64,000 nucleotides of DNA, from NCBI RefSeq assembly GCF_025642155.1, contig NZ_CP106798.1:7378001-7442000 (forward strand), read 5' to 3'. Under the pieces are notes generated by a model that worked only from the letters and a program-made list of their open reading frames with translations, had not been told where the DNA came from and did no database searches. This stretch comes from Streptomyces sp. HUAS 15-9. GTDB taxonomy: Bacteria > Actinomycetota > Actinomycetes > Streptomycetales > Streptomycetaceae. The translations under genes were made by a program, and so were the position numbers. The stretch's first letter is position 1. Every line of letters begins with the position of its first letter. This document shows, in pieces, positions 34,125 to 43,220 of this stretch.

Positions 34125-35346
34125 GATGTCGGACCGCGCCAAGAAGTACCAGGCGGATCTGCTGGAGTTCATGGATTCGCATGTCTACCCAGCTGAGGCG
34201 GTGTACCACGAGCAGATGCGCGCGTCGGGTGACCCGCACTTCCACCCGCCGGTCATCGAGGACCTCAAGGCGGAGGCACGGGAGCGCGGACTGTGGAACC
34301 TCTTCCACCCGCATCCCGAGTGGGGCCCGGGGCTGACGAACCTCGAGTACGCGCCGTTGGCGGAGATCATGGGGCGCAGCCACATCGCGTCCGAGGCGTG
34401 CAACTGCAATGCTCCCGACACCGGCAACATCGAGGTGCTCACGCTGTTCGGCAGTGACGAGCACAAGGAGAAGTACCTCAAGCCCCTGCTCGACGGAACC
34501 ATGGCCTCGGCCTTCGCGATGACCGAGCCACGTGTCGCCAGCTCCGACGCCACCAACATCGAGTTGCGGATGGAGCGCGACGGCGACGAATACGTGCTCA
34601 ACGGCCGCAAATGGTTCGCGTCCAACGCCCTGCACCGCAACTGCAAGGTGCTCATCGTCATGGGGAAGACGGACCCCACCGCTGCTCCGCACCGGCAGCA
34701 GTCGATGATGGTGGTCCCGATCGACGCCCCCGGGATCACGGTGATGCGCGGCCTGCCGGTGTTCGGCTACCAGGACCGTGAGGGGCACGCCGAAATCGAC
34801 TTCACCGACGTACGGGTGCCGGCAAAGGACGTTCTCAAGGGCGAGGGAGAGGGGTTCGCGATCAGCCAGGCTCGGCTCGGGCCCGGTCGTATCCACCACT
34901 GCATGCGGGCCATCGGCGCGGCCGAGCGGGCGCTGGAGCTGATGTGCCGGCGCGCGCAGTCGCGGGTGACGTTCGGTCGTCCGGTTGCCGAACGGTCCAA
35001 CATCCAGGATTGGATCGCGGAAGCGCGGATCGACATCGAGATGATCCGCCTGCTCACGCTCAAGGCCGCGTATCTGATGGACACGGTCGGGAACAAGGAA
35101 GCGCGCACCGAGATCGCGGCCATCAAGGTGGCCGCTCCGAACATCGCGTTGAAGATCATCGACCGCGCGATCCAGGTGCACGGAGCGGCGGGAGTGACCG
35201 AGGACTTCCCGTTGGCGATGATGTACGCGCACCTGCGGACGCTGCGGCTGGCGGACGGCCCTGACGAGGTCCACAAGCGGGCCATCGCCCGACAGGAACT
35301 GCGGCAGTACCGCGACGCGGCGACGGCGACGGCGGCGGTGAGCTGA
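34111..35346 (+). CDS. Acyl-CoA dehydrogenase, ACAD10/11-like
   Basis: A 411-residue flavoprotein: [60 protein letters not shown] and [17 protein letters not shown]. The last segment is telling: ordinary dehydrogenases have the catalytic Glu in a YEGT-like loop here, while this protein has ADGPDEVH as in ACAD10/ACAD11 and the LvaC-type proteins. These work with an APH-family kinase on 4-hydroxyacyl-CoA, where the hydroxyl is phosphorylated and then eliminated. The kinase gene is two genes downstream. The start at 34111 gives [12 protein letters not shown] with a GGTCAGGAG SD. Confidence 0.9.
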   Translation: MSVFEMSDRAKKYQADLLEFMDSHVYPAEAVYHEQMRASGDPHFHPPVIEDLKAEARERGLWNLFHPHPEWGPGLTNLEYAPLAEIMGRSHIASEACNCNAPDTGNIEVLTLFGSDEHKEKYLKPLLDGTMASAFAMTEPRVASSDATNIELRMERDGDEYVLNGRKWFASNALHRNCKVLIVMGKTDPTAAPHRQQSMMVVPIDAPGITVMRGLPVFGYQDREGHAEIDFTDVRVPAKDVLKGEGEGFAISQARLGPGRIHHCMRAIGAAERALELMCRRAQSRVTFGRPVAERSNIQDWIAEARIDIEMIRLLTLKAAYLMDTVGNKEARTEIAAIKVAAPNIALKIIDRAIQVHGAAGVTEDFPLAMMYAHLRTLRLADGPDEVHKRAIARQELRQYRDAATATAAVS

Positions 35347-35347
35347 G

Positions 35348-36130
35348 ATGGCGGGACTGGATCTCACGGGTCGCACCGCCGTCGTCACGGGCGCCTCGCG
35401 CGGGATCGGGCTGGCGATCGCCCAGGCCATCGCCGCCGCCGGCGCAAACGTTGTCCTCACCTCCCGGTACCAGGAGGCGGCTGACGCCGCCGCGGCCCAG
35501 GTCGGGGGCACGGCGGTCGGCGTCGGTGCGCACGCGGTCGACGAAGAAGCGGCCCGGCACTGTGTGGATCTGACGCTCGAGCGCTTCGGGAGCCTGGACA
35601 TCCTCGTCAACAACGCGGGGACCAACCCGGCCTTCGGGCCGGTCATCGATCAGGACCACGGCAGGTTCGCCAAGACCTTCGACGTGAACCTGTGGGCTCC
35701 CGTCCTGTGGACGGGGCTGGCCACGCGGGCCTGGATGGGCGAGCACGGCGGTGTGGTCGTCAACACCGCGTCGGTCGGCGGCATGGCCTCCGAGGCGAAC
35801 ATCGGGTTGTACAACGCGTCGAAGGCCGCACTGATCCACCTCACAAAGCAACTGGCCCTGGAACTCTCGCCGAAGGTTCGCGTCAATGCGGTGGCACCGG
35901 GTGTGGTGCGCACGAAGCTGGCCGAGGCCCTGTGGAAGGAGCACGAGCAGGCCGTGTCCGCATCGATGGCGCTGGGCCGCATAGGGGAGCCTGCCGACAT
36001 CGCCTCGGCGGTCGCGTTTCTCGTCTCGGACGCGGCGAGTTGGATCACCGGTGAGACGATGGTGATCGACGGCGGGCAGCTGCTCGGTGACGCGCTCCCG
36101 TTCAGGCGGGGAGCCGGCATCGGTGTCTAG
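35348..36130 (+). CDS. SDR-family oxidoreductase
   Basis: A 260-residue classical SDR: VTGASRGIGLAIAQ, NNAGTNPAF, NTASVGGMAS, catalytic YNASKAALIHL, NAVAPGVVRTKLAE and SWITGETMVIDGGQ. It starts 1 base after the dehydrogenase stop, and its own stop overlaps the kinase gene. Placed between the ACAD11-like and kinase genes, it is a candidate for the ketone/alcohol step that precedes or follows phosphorylation. Confidence 0.92.
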   Translation: MAGLDLTGRTAVVTGASRGIGLAIAQAIAAAGANVVLTSRYQEAADAAAAQVGGTAVGVGAHAVDEEAARHCVDLTLERFGSLDILVNNAGTNPAFGPVIDQDHGRFAKTFDVNLWAPVLWTGLATRAWMGEHGGVVVNTASVGGMASEANIGLYNASKAALIHLTKQLALELSPKVRVNAVAPGVVRTKLAEALWKEHEQAVSASMALGRIGEPADIASAVAFLVSDAASWITGETMVIDGGQLLGDALPFRRGAGIGV

Positions 36131-37157
36131 CGCGGACATCGTCGGAATCGACGCCGGAGCGGTGAGCCGCTGGTTCGAGACCCTCGGCGTCGACTTCGCC
36201 GGGCCGTTGACCTTCGACCGGATCGGGCTCGGCCAGTCGAATCTGACCTACCTGGTACGGGACCAGAACGGCCGCAGGTGGGTGCTGCGGCGCCCACCGC
36301 TGGGTCTCCTGCTGGCGTCGGCGCACGACGTGGCCCGTGAGGCGCGGATTCTGACCGCTCTGGAGGGCACCGCCGTCCCGACTCCGCGGGTGCTCGGGCT
36401 GACAGACGATCCCGCCGTGACCGACGTCCCGCTGCTGCTCATGGAGTTCGTGGACGGCCAGGTCGTCGACAGGATGTCGATCGCGCGGTCGTTGACGCCC
36501 GAGCGCCGCCGGGCGATCGGGATGTCGTTGCCGCGGACGCTGGCGAAGATACACGCGGTCGATCTCGAGGTGACCGGGCTGACCGGCCTGGCCAGCCACA
36601 AGCCGTACGCGCAACGTCAGCTCAAGCGGTGGTCGGCCCAGTGGGAGAGGTCCAGGACCCGCGAGCTGCCCGCTCTGGAGGACCTCACCCGGCGCCTCGT
36701 CGCGGCCGTCCCGGAGCAGCGCGAACTGACGCTCGCGCACGGCGACTTCCATCTGCGCAACGTCATCACCTCCTACGACAGCGGGGAGGTGACCGCGGTG
36801 CTCGACTGGGAGCTGTCGACGCTGGGGGATCCACTGGCGGACATGGGCAGCCTGCTGGCCTACTGGCCGGCCAAGGGTGAGAACACCTCGGGTGACTTCG
36901 TCGCGACCGCTCTCGACGGCTTCCCGACCCGCGAGGAACTCGTGGCTGCCTACTTGGCGGCGTCGGGACGTGACCTGACGGCGCTGGGCTACTGGCACAC
37001 GCTGGGACTGTGGAAGGTCGCGATCATCGCGGAGGGCGTCATGCGGCGCGCGATGGATGAACCGCGGAACAAGGCCGCGTCCGGGACTCCGACCGCAGAG
37101 CGCATCGACGCACTGGTGGCGAAGGCCCACGACGTGGCGGACACGGCAGGTATCTGA
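36123..37157 (+). CDS. APH-family phosphotransferase (acyl-CoA hydroxyl kinase candidate, LvaA/ACAD11-like)
   Basis: A 344-residue aminoglycoside phosphotransferase-fold kinase: IGLGQSNLTYLV as nucleotide loop, RRWVLRRPP with the ATP lysine replaced by Arg in VLRRPP, the catalytic HGDFHLRN (His206, Asp208, Asn213) and the metal-binding LDWELSTLGDPLAD (Asp228). VLRRPPLG and DWELSTLGDP are hallmarks of the branch fused to ACAD in ACAD10/ACAD11 and of LvaA. The GTG at 36123 with GGGGAG upstream overlaps the SDR stop by 8 bases. The likely role is ATP-dependent phosphorylation of a hydroxyacyl-CoA. No separate LvaB-like small partner is seen. Confidence 0.88.
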   Translation: MSSADIVGIDAGAVSRWFETLGVDFAGPLTFDRIGLGQSNLTYLVRDQNGRRWVLRRPPLGLLLASAHDVAREARILTALEGTAVPTPRVLGLTDDPAVTDVPLLLMEFVDGQVVDRMSIARSLTPERRRAIGMSLPRTLAKIHAVDLEVTGLTGLASHKPYAQRQLKRWSAQWERSRTRELPALEDLTRRLVAAVPEQRELTLAHGDFHLRNVITSYDSGEVTAVLDWELSTLGDPLADMGSLLAYWPAKGENTSGDFVATALDGFPTREELVAAYLAASGRDLTALGYWHTLGLWKVAIIAEGVMRRAMDEPRNKAASGTPTAERIDALVAKAHDVADTAGI

Positions 37158-37212
37158 ACCGATCGCCTGCCCACGGGACTTTGACACTCACGCATACAGG
37201 AAAGGAGCGGTG

Positions 37213-37314
37213 ATGAGGCAAGCAGTCCTCGTATCGACGGAGCGTACACCGATCGGGAAGGCGTGCATCGGCGGCGGCAAGGGCGCGGCAGAGCGGATCG
37301 GGGTGGTGTCGTGA
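37213..37314 (+). pseudogene. Collapsed thiolase: first 17 and last about 16 residues joined
   Basis: The frame opens MRQAVLVSTERTPIGKA, almost identical to the first 17 residues of the thiolase at 26892, and continues directly with CIGGGKGAAERIGVVS, which is the end of a thiolase (compare [13 protein letters not shown]). About 1.1 kb of the middle is missing, and the frame is kept. A good SD (AAAGGAGCGG) stands before the ATG, and its TGA overlaps the GTG of the next SDR (GTGA). The 33-residue remnant may survive as a leader that couples translation of that SDR. Confidence 0.8.
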
Positions 37315-38108
37315 ACCCCGCCGCACTGTTCGATGTGAGCGGAAAGACCGTGGTCGTGACCGGCGGTTCACGCGGAATCGGGCTGATGATCGCGCACGGA
37401 TTTGTTGCCGCCGGGGCCACGGTGATCATCAGTTCCCGCAAGGCCGAGGCGTGCGAGAAGGCGGCAGCTCAGTTGTCCGCACTGACGTCCCCCGGCGCCG
37501 GAACCTGTCTGGCGCACCCGGCGGATCTGTCCACGGCCGCGGGCCTCGAGAGCTTGGCCGAGCGGGTCGCGGAGGTCGCCCCGCGGCTGAACGTCCTGGT
37601 CAACAATGCGGGAGCCGCCTGGGGCGCGCCGATCGGCGAGTTCCCCGACTCGGGCTTCGACAAAGTGCTGAACGTCAACGTCAAGGCTGTCTTCTCACAG
37701 ACGCAACGGCTGCTGCCGCAGTTGCGGGCGGCCGCCACCGCGGAGGACCCCGCGCGAGTGATCAACATCGGGTCGATCGACGGGCTCGTCGTCTCCGCGT
37801 CCGACAACTTCTCCTACGTCGCGAGCAAGGCGGCGGTGCACATGCTGACCCGCAAGATGGCCGCCACGCTGGCGAGTGATCACATCACAGTCAACGCCCT
37901 TGCGCCTGGCCCGTTCCCGACCAAGATGATGGCGCACGTCCTGGACGACCGCGAGCTGCGGGACGCCGTGGTCGAACGGGTGCCCCTCGGCCGCGTCGGC
38001 ACCCCTGAGGACATCGCGAGTCCGGCGATCTTCCTCGCCTCCCGCGCGGGCGCATACCTGACGGGCACGGTGATCCCCGTGGACGGCGGGATCTCCGGGA
38101 CGCGCTGA
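37311..38108 (+). CDS. SDR-family oxidoreductase (FabG-like)
   Basis: A 265-residue SDR: VVVTGGSRGIGLMIAHGF, SSRKAEACEKAA, VNNAGAAWG, INIGSIDGL, catalytic YVASKAAVHML, NALAPGPFPTKMM and GTVIPVDGGISG. The start GTG is inside the end of the collapsed thiolase, without an SD of its own, so it depends on coupling. Third SDR of the cluster; a 3-hydroxy- or 4-hydroxyacyl-CoA dehydrogenase role is possible but unproven. Confidence 0.9.
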   Translation: MNPAALFDVSGKTVVVTGGSRGIGLMIAHGFVAAGATVIISSRKAEACEKAAAQLSALTSPGAGTCLAHPADLSTAAGLESLAERVAEVAPRLNVLVNNAGAAWGAPIGEFPDSGFDKVLNVNVKAVFSQTQRLLPQLRAAATAEDPARVINIGSIDGLVVSASDNFSYVASKAAVHMLTRKMAATLASDHITVNALAPGPFPTKMMAHVLDDRELRDAVVERVPLGRVGTPEDIASPAIFLASRAGAYLTGTVIPVDGGISGTR

Positions 38109-38186
38109 CCGGCCGCATGTGAAGGTCACCGCGCCGCAAGCGAAACCCCCACACACTCTCTTCCCTGAAAGGCGGGTTCGGCCGCG

Positions 38187-38657
38187 ATGAGCTGGTTCGA
38201 CGACAGGCCGTGGACGGTGCAGTACACCGAACGGATGGCGGAGGTGGAACCGGTCCCCGACCACACCACGCTGGAGTTGCTGGCCGACGCGGTGGCCACC
38301 GCCCCCCAGGACCCGGCCATCACCTACCTCGGTGGCACGCTGACCTACCGGGAGGTGGACGAGCTCACCGACGGGGTGGGTGTGGCCTCGCGAGGTCGAG
38401 GACGCCCTCTACCGGCATCCCGCGGTGCGCGAAGCGGCCGTGGTCGGTGGTCCGAACCCTACCGCGGCGAGACGGTGGCGGCTTTTGTCAGTCTCAGGCC
38501 CGGAGGATCCGTCGAGCCCGAAGAGTTGGTCGCCTACTGCCGCGAGCACCTGGCCGCCTACAAGGCCCCTCGGACCGTCAGCATCCGGGACGAGCTGCCC
38601 AAGACCACCAGCGGCAAGATCCTGCGCCGTGAACTGCGCGGGGCGACGTCCTCGTGA
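38187..38657 (+). pseudogene. Collapsed, frameshifted acyl-CoA synthetase
   Basis: The start MSWFDDRPWTVQYTERMAEV and the piece ITYLGGTLTYREVDELTDG belong to the N-terminus of an AMP-forming ligase. The next recognisable piece, VWPREVEDALYRHPAVREAA (in another frame), is from the C-terminal domain, and ETVAAFVSLRPGG through LPKTTSGKILRRELRG returns to the first frame. So the middle, with the ATP loop and adenylate motif, is gone, and a frame disturbance covers about 38380-38460. The product cannot be an active ligase. Confidence 0.8.
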
Positions 38658-38677
38658 CGAGCGAGAGGAGCCGAAGC

Positions 38678-39562
38678 ATGGCCGGCCTGCCAGAGGTCCT
38701 GGCCCTCGACGAGATCGGCCCGGACCGGTTCCGGTCCGGCCCGATCCCCAGCGAGTGGGCGCGGACGTTCGGTGGCCAGATCGCCGCCCAGTCGCTGATG
38801 GCCGCGGCGCGTACCCTCGACCGGTCGTACTCGGCTCACTCGCTGCACGGGTACTTCCTGCGGCCCGGCCGTCCGCAGGAGCCGACCGACCATCTGGTCG
38901 AGCGGATACGCGACGGCGGCAGCTTCTGCACCCGCCGGGTGACCGCAGTTCAGGCGGGGGAGGCGATCTTCACGGTGACGGCGTCGTTCCATCGCGGGGA
39001 CGAAGGGTTCTCCCACCAGGTGGGCATTCCGGCGGTGCCGGCACCTGACGACATCCCGGAGTCCGACCGCATCAACGGCTGGGGCATGCCGCGGCCCGCG
39101 GAGTGGCGCGACTGGGAGATGCGATGGGTGCCCAGGGGCGAGACCAGTCACGTCCCGGGGGCACCGGCCTGCCAGCGGGTGTGGATCCGGTACGGACGTC
39201 CGCTGCCGGACGACGGTGCCGTCCACGCCTGCGCACTGACCTATCTCAGCGACATGGCGCTGCTGGGCTCCGCGCGGCTGCCACATCCCCGAACCGCCGT
39301 ACAGGGTGCGTCGTTGGACCATTCGCTGTGGTTCCTGCGTCCCTTCCGCGCCGACGAGTGGCTGCTGTACGACCAGGTCTCCCCGTCGGCCGAGCACGGC
39401 CGGGCGCTCACCCGCGGAAGGCTGTTCGACACGGGCGGGCGTCTGGTGGCCGCCGTCGCGCAGGAGGGACTCATGCGCTTCGACCGGTCCCGGCCGACGG
39501 CGCGCGGTGACAGGGAGATGTCCCTGCCATCCCCCGCTTCAGTTGTCCCCGACCCGCGTTGA
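38678..39562 (+). CDS. Acyl-CoA thioesterase II (TesB-like)
   Basis: A 294-residue double hot-dog thioesterase: RTFGGQIAAQSLMAA, SLHGYFLRPG, GGSFCTRRVTAVQ, YLSDMALLG with the catalytic Asp, and SLDHSLWFLRPFRADEWLLY. Family members hydrolyse acyl-CoA to free CoA and acid in the cytoplasm. The ATG at 38678 is preferred because GAGAGGAG precedes it; a GTG at 38654 overlapping the previous stop is an alternative. It probably relieves acyl-CoA build-up or sets the end product of the cluster. Confidence 0.9.
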   Translation: MAGLPEVLALDEIGPDRFRSGPIPSEWARTFGGQIAAQSLMAAARTLDRSYSAHSLHGYFLRPGRPQEPTDHLVERIRDGGSFCTRRVTAVQAGEAIFTVTASFHRGDEGFSHQVGIPAVPAPDDIPESDRINGWGMPRPAEWRDWEMRWVPRGETSHVPGAPACQRVWIRYGRPLPDDGAVHACALTYLSDMALLGSARLPHPRTAVQGASLDHSLWFLRPFRADEWLLYDQVSPSAEHGRALTRGRLFDTGGRLVAAVAQEGLMRFDRSRPTARGDREMSLPSPASVVPDPR

Positions 39563-39593
39563 CCACCGATTCGTCAAGGAAGTGGTGTCACCC

Positions 39594-41669
39594 ATGTCCA
39601 CCCAGTACAGCGTCATCGGACGCACAGCGATCCTCCGCCTCGACAATCCGCCGGTCAACGGGCTCGGCCACGCGACACGGCAGGGCACGGTGCAGGGTCT
39701 GCACCGTGCCCTCGACTCCGGCGACGTCGATGCCGTCGTGCTCACCGGCCGCGAGGGATTCTTCTCCGCCGGGGCCGACATCACGGAGTTCGGGACGCCC
39801 AGGACCACCGCGGAGCCGACGCTCGGCGACCTCATCGCGGCGCTGGAGGCAGCGGACAAGCCCGTCGTGGCCGCGATCGACGGCACATGTTTCGGCGGCG
39901 GACTGGAGCTCGCACTGGGCGCCCATTACCGGGTTGCGACGTCGAAGAGCAGGATCGGGCTCCCCGAGGTGAACCTGGGACTGGTCCCCGGCGCCGGCGG
40001 CACCCAGCGGCTGCCACGTCTGGTGGGGGCCGCGGTGGCGGCGGACATGATCAGCGGCGGTGCACCGCGTAGGGCGCGGGAGCTCGGAGACCTCCCGGGA
40101 CAACGGCTCTTCGACCGGGTCGTGGACGGCGACGTGATGGCGGCGGCGCTGGAACTCGCGGCCGAGATGGCCGCGGTACGGCCGCTCCCGCGGGTCCGGG
40201 ACCTGAGTGTGGGTCCCGGCGACGCGGGCGCGGTGAGCGCGATGCGGGAGCGCCTGGGCCGGCGCAGCCGAGGATTCCTGGCGCCGGCGGCGGCTCTCGC
40301 TCTGGTCGAGAAAGCGGCGACCACACCGTTCGAGGAGGGGCTGGCCGAGGAGCGGAAGACGTTCCTGGAGTTGATGAACGGCGACCAGTCGGCCGCCCTA
40401 CGCCATGCGTTCTTCGCCGAGCGGGCCGCCCGCAAGGTCCCCGACATCCCGCCCGGGACGTCGGCCCGGAGGGTGGACACGGTGGCGGTCATCGGTGCCG
40501 GAACGATGGGTGGCGGCATCGCGATGAACTTTCTGGACGCAGGGATTCCGGTGACCGTCGTGGAGAGCAGCCAGGAGGCGCTCGACCGGGGCCTGGGCGT
40601 CATGCGCGGCAATTACCAACGCCAGGTGGCCAAGGGGAAACTGACGTCTGACGGCCTGGAGCGGCGCATGGCGCTCCTGACGCCGACCCTGGACTATGCG
40701 GACGTGTCGGACAGCGACCTGGTCATCGAGGCGGCCTTCGAGGACATGGACGTCAAGCGTTCGGTGTTCACCCGACTCGATGAGGTGGCGAAACCCGGCG
40801 CGATTCTCGCGTCGAACACCTCGACCCTCGACATCGACGCGATCGCCGCGGTCACCGGGCGCCCCGCGGACGTCCTCGGCATGCACTTCTTCAGCCCCGC
40901 GAATGTCATGAAACTGCTGGAGATCGTGCGCGGGGCCAAGACCGCGGACGACGTGCTGGTCACAGCCATGGCGGTGGGACAGCGGATCGGCAAGACCGGC
41001 GTGGTGGCCGGGGTGTGCGACGGCTTCATCGGCAACCGGATGCTGGCCAAGTACCGGGATGCTGCGATGGAACTCCTCCGCGCGGGCGCGACACCGGCCG
41101 ATATCGATTCCGCCGCGGAGAACTTCGGCTTCGCCATGGGTCCGTTCCGGACATCCGACCTGGCGGGCAACGACATCGGATGGGCGATCCGCAAGCGGCG
41201 GTACGCGGAAGACCCCGACATGCCGCGGGACGAGATCGCCGATGCCCTGTGCGAAATGGGCCGGTTCGGGCAGAAGGTCGCTGCCGGGTGGTACGACTAC
41301 AAGCCCGGCAGTCGCGAGGCGATCCCGAGCCCCGACGTCGACGACCTGCTGGCTTCGTTCCACGCCGAGCATGGCACCGAGCTCCGTAGCTTCGAGGCGG
41401 ACGAGATCGTGCAGCGCCTCGTCTTCGCCCTCATCGACGAGGGCGCGCGCATCCTCGACGAAGGCATAGCCCTGCGCTCCTCCGACATCGACGTGGTCTA
41501 CATCGCTGGGTACGGCTTCCCGAGGTACCGCGGCGGGCCGATGTTCTACGCCGACACGGTGGGTGCCGCCCATGTCCTCTCCGGACTCAGGCGGTTCCAC
41601 GGAGATGACGGTTGGGAGCCCCCGCCGTTGCTGATGCGGCTGGCCGGCGAGGGCGGGACATTCGACTGA
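39594..41669 (+). CDS. FadB/FadJ-type fusion: enoyl-CoA hydratase plus 3-hydroxyacyl-CoA dehydrogenase
   Basis: A 691-residue bifunctional protein. The N-terminal crotonase domain has REGFFSAGADITEFG, GTCFGGGLELALGAHYRV and GLPEVNLGLVPGAGGTQRLP with both catalytic Glu. From about residue 298, VAVIGAGTMGGGIAMNFLDA starts the NAD-binding domain; ASNTSTLDI and GMHFFSPANVMKLLEIV carry the catalytic His, and the C-terminal HAD domains follow (GNRMLAKY, GYGFPRYRGGPMFYAD). It completes hydration and oxidation before thiolysis. ATG 39594 or GTG 39585 is the start. It is the last intact gene of the cluster. Confidence 0.93.
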   Translation: MSTQYSVIGRTAILRLDNPPVNGLGHATRQGTVQGLHRALDSGDVDAVVLTGREGFFSAGADITEFGTPRTTAEPTLGDLIAALEAADKPVVAAIDGTCFGGGLELALGAHYRVATSKSRIGLPEVNLGLVPGAGGTQRLPRLVGAAVAADMISGGAPRRARELGDLPGQRLFDRVVDGDVMAAALELAAEMAAVRPLPRVRDLSVGPGDAGAVSAMRERLGRRSRGFLAPAAALALVEKAATTPFEEGLAEERKTFLELMNGDQSAALRHAFFAERAARKVPDIPPGTSARRVDTVAVIGAGTMGGGIAMNFLDAGIPVTVVESSQEALDRGLGVMRGNYQRQVAKGKLTSDGLERRMALLTPTLDYADVSDSDLVIEAAFEDMDVKRSVFTRLDEVAKPGAILASNTSTLDIDAIAAVTGRPADVLGMHFFSPANVMKLLEIVRGAKTADDVLVTAMAVGQRIGKTGVVAGVCDGFIGNRMLAKYRDAAMELLRAGATPADIDSAAENFGFAMGPFRTSDLAGNDIGWAIRKRRYAEDPDMPRDEIADALCEMGRFGQKVAAGWYDYKPGSREAIPSPDVDDLLASFHAEHGTELRSFEADEIVQRLVFALIDEGARILDEGIALRSSDIDVVYIAGYGFPRYRGGPMFYADTVGAAHVLSGLRRFHGDDGWEPPPLLMRLAGEGGTFD

Positions 41670-41726
41670 CGCCACCACCGCAGAGGTGGGACCCGGCGGT
41701 TCCGCGGCGGCCCGGCGCGCGCAGCC

Positions 41727-42043
41727 CAGGGTTGTCACCCGGCAGGACTTGGCAGAGACCATCGGCGAGATCGACGTCGTCCTGGACACCGGCGGTGGCT
41801 CCTACGGGGAACGCTCCCTGCGTACCCGGCGCCCCGCCGGCCCACCGATCTCGATCCTGCCGCTGGAGGAGACCTTCCACAGCCGAGCAGGCCCGCGCCG
41901 CGGGAGCGCGAGCGGCGTTCATGCTCGTCGAACCCGATCGGGCCGCGTCGCGCGAGATCGTGTCTTTGATCGACAGCGGTCGGCTGCGCGTCGTAGTCGA
42001 TGCGACCTGTCGAGCAGTGCCCCTTGACACTGTGCACAACCCA
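41727..42043 (+). pseudogene. Fragment of an MDR-type NAD(P)H:quinone oxidoreductase
   Basis: The frame first reads RQDLAETIGEIDVVLDTGGG, then SYGERSLRTRRPAGPPISIL, and after a frame change EQARAAGARAAFMLVEPDRA, SREIVSLIDSGRLRVVVDA. These are the last third of an MDR protein (ADH_zinc_N_2 part). No N-terminal domain is upstream. An intact but different MDR gene follows on the other strand. The rest of 41670-42123 holds nothing else. Confidence 0.7.
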
Positions 42044-42123
42044 GCTGGGCCCGGTAGCAGGAGCGCCGGGCCCAGCGGGCTGAGCGGAGTGCGGACCGCG
42101 GCGTGCGGTCCGCCCCCGGATGG

Positions 42124-43173
42124 TCAGTTGCCGACCGCGGCCTGTGCCGGGAGGGTGACGATCATCTTGCCGGTGTTGTCGCCGCGGAGCATGCCGAGGA
42201 ATGCCTCGACGTTGTTCTCGATGCCTTCCACGACGGTCTCCTCGTAGTGGAGCCTCCCTTCGCGGATCCAGCCGCCGACCTCCTGCACGAACTGCTGTTG
42301 CAGGTCGTTGTGGTCGGAGACCAGCAGGCCGCGCAGAGTGAGGCGCTTGCCGATGGCGAGCGCGAGGTTGCGCGGGCCGGGGGCCGGCTCGGTGGCGTTG
42401 TACTGGGCGATGGCCCCGCACAGCGCTGCCCGGCCGTGCACGTTGAGGGCACCGATCGCCGCCTGGAGGTGGTCGCCGCCGACGTTGTCGAAGTAGACGT
42501 CGATGCCGTCCGGGGCCGCCGCCCTGAGCTGCTCGGCCACGGGACCGTTCTTGTAGTTGAAGGCGGCGTCGAAACCGTACTTCTCGAGGAGCAGTCGGAC
42601 CTTTTCGTCCGAGCCGGCGCTGCCGATGACCCGCTTGGCACCCCTGAGCCGGGCGATCTGTCCGACCTCGCTGCCGACCGTACCGGCCGCGCCGGAGACG
42701 AAGACAGTGTCACCCTCGTGGAACTCCGCCACACGCAGCAGGCCCGCGTAGGCGGTCAGTCCGGGCATGCCGAGGACACCGAGGTACGTGCTCAGGGGAG
42801 CGGTCCCGGCGTCGGCCTTCACGGCGTTTGCCGCGTCCAGGAGTGCGTACTCCCGCCAGCCGAGCCCGTGCAGGACGTGATCACCGACGGCGAGGGCGCC
42901 GGCGGAGGAATCATCGCCCACGGCGACGAAGACGCCGACCGCACCCCCGTCCATCGGCTGGTTCAGCTGGAAGGGAGGGACGTAGGACTTCACGTCGTTC
43001 ATCCGGCCGCGCATGTACGGGTCGACCGACAGGTGCACGTTGCGTACGAGGATCTGACCGGAGCCGGGCTCGGCGACGGGAACCTCGCGCAGGGCGAAGT
43101 CCTGCGGCCGGGGCACACCGTTCGGGCGGGCGACCAGGTGCCATTCGCGGCTGGTGGTGGGGAGAGCGCTCAT
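42124..43173 (-). CDS. NADP-dependent MDR oxidoreductase (CurA/PTGR-like, zinc-free)
   Basis: A 349-residue medium-chain reductase: EWHLVARPNGVPRPQDF, HLSVDPYMRGRM, LGMPGLTAYAGLL, VFVSGAAGTVGSEVGQIA and DVYFDNVGGDHLQAAI. These are the marks of the leukotriene B4 12-hydroxydehydrogenase/CurA branch, which reduces alpha,beta-unsaturated ketones or aldehydes with NADPH and binds no zinc. The ATG at 43173 (MSALPTTSREWHL) has AAAGGGAC upstream. It is preceded on the same strand by a damaged aldehyde dehydrogenase, with which it probably formed an operon. Confidence 0.92.
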   Translation of the reverse strand: MSALPTTSREWHLVARPNGVPRPQDFALREVPVAEPGSGQILVRNVHLSVDPYMRGRMNDVKSYVPPFQLNQPMDGGAVGVFVAVGDDSSAGALAVGDHVLHGLGWREYALLDAANAVKADAGTAPLSTYLGVLGMPGLTAYAGLLRVAEFHEGDTVFVSGAAGTVGSEVGQIARLRGAKRVIGSAGSDEKVRLLLEKYGFDAAFNYKNGPVAEQLRAAAPDGIDVYFDNVGGDHLQAAIGALNVHGRAALCGAIAQYNATEPAPGPRNLALAIGKRLTLRGLLVSDHNDLQQQFVQEVGGWIREGRLHYEETVVEGIENNVEAFLGMLRGDNTGKMIVTLPAQAAVGN

Positions 43174-43220
43174 GGTGGGAATGTCCCTTTCCGTCGTGTT
43201 CACGCACGGCTGGGAGTGGA

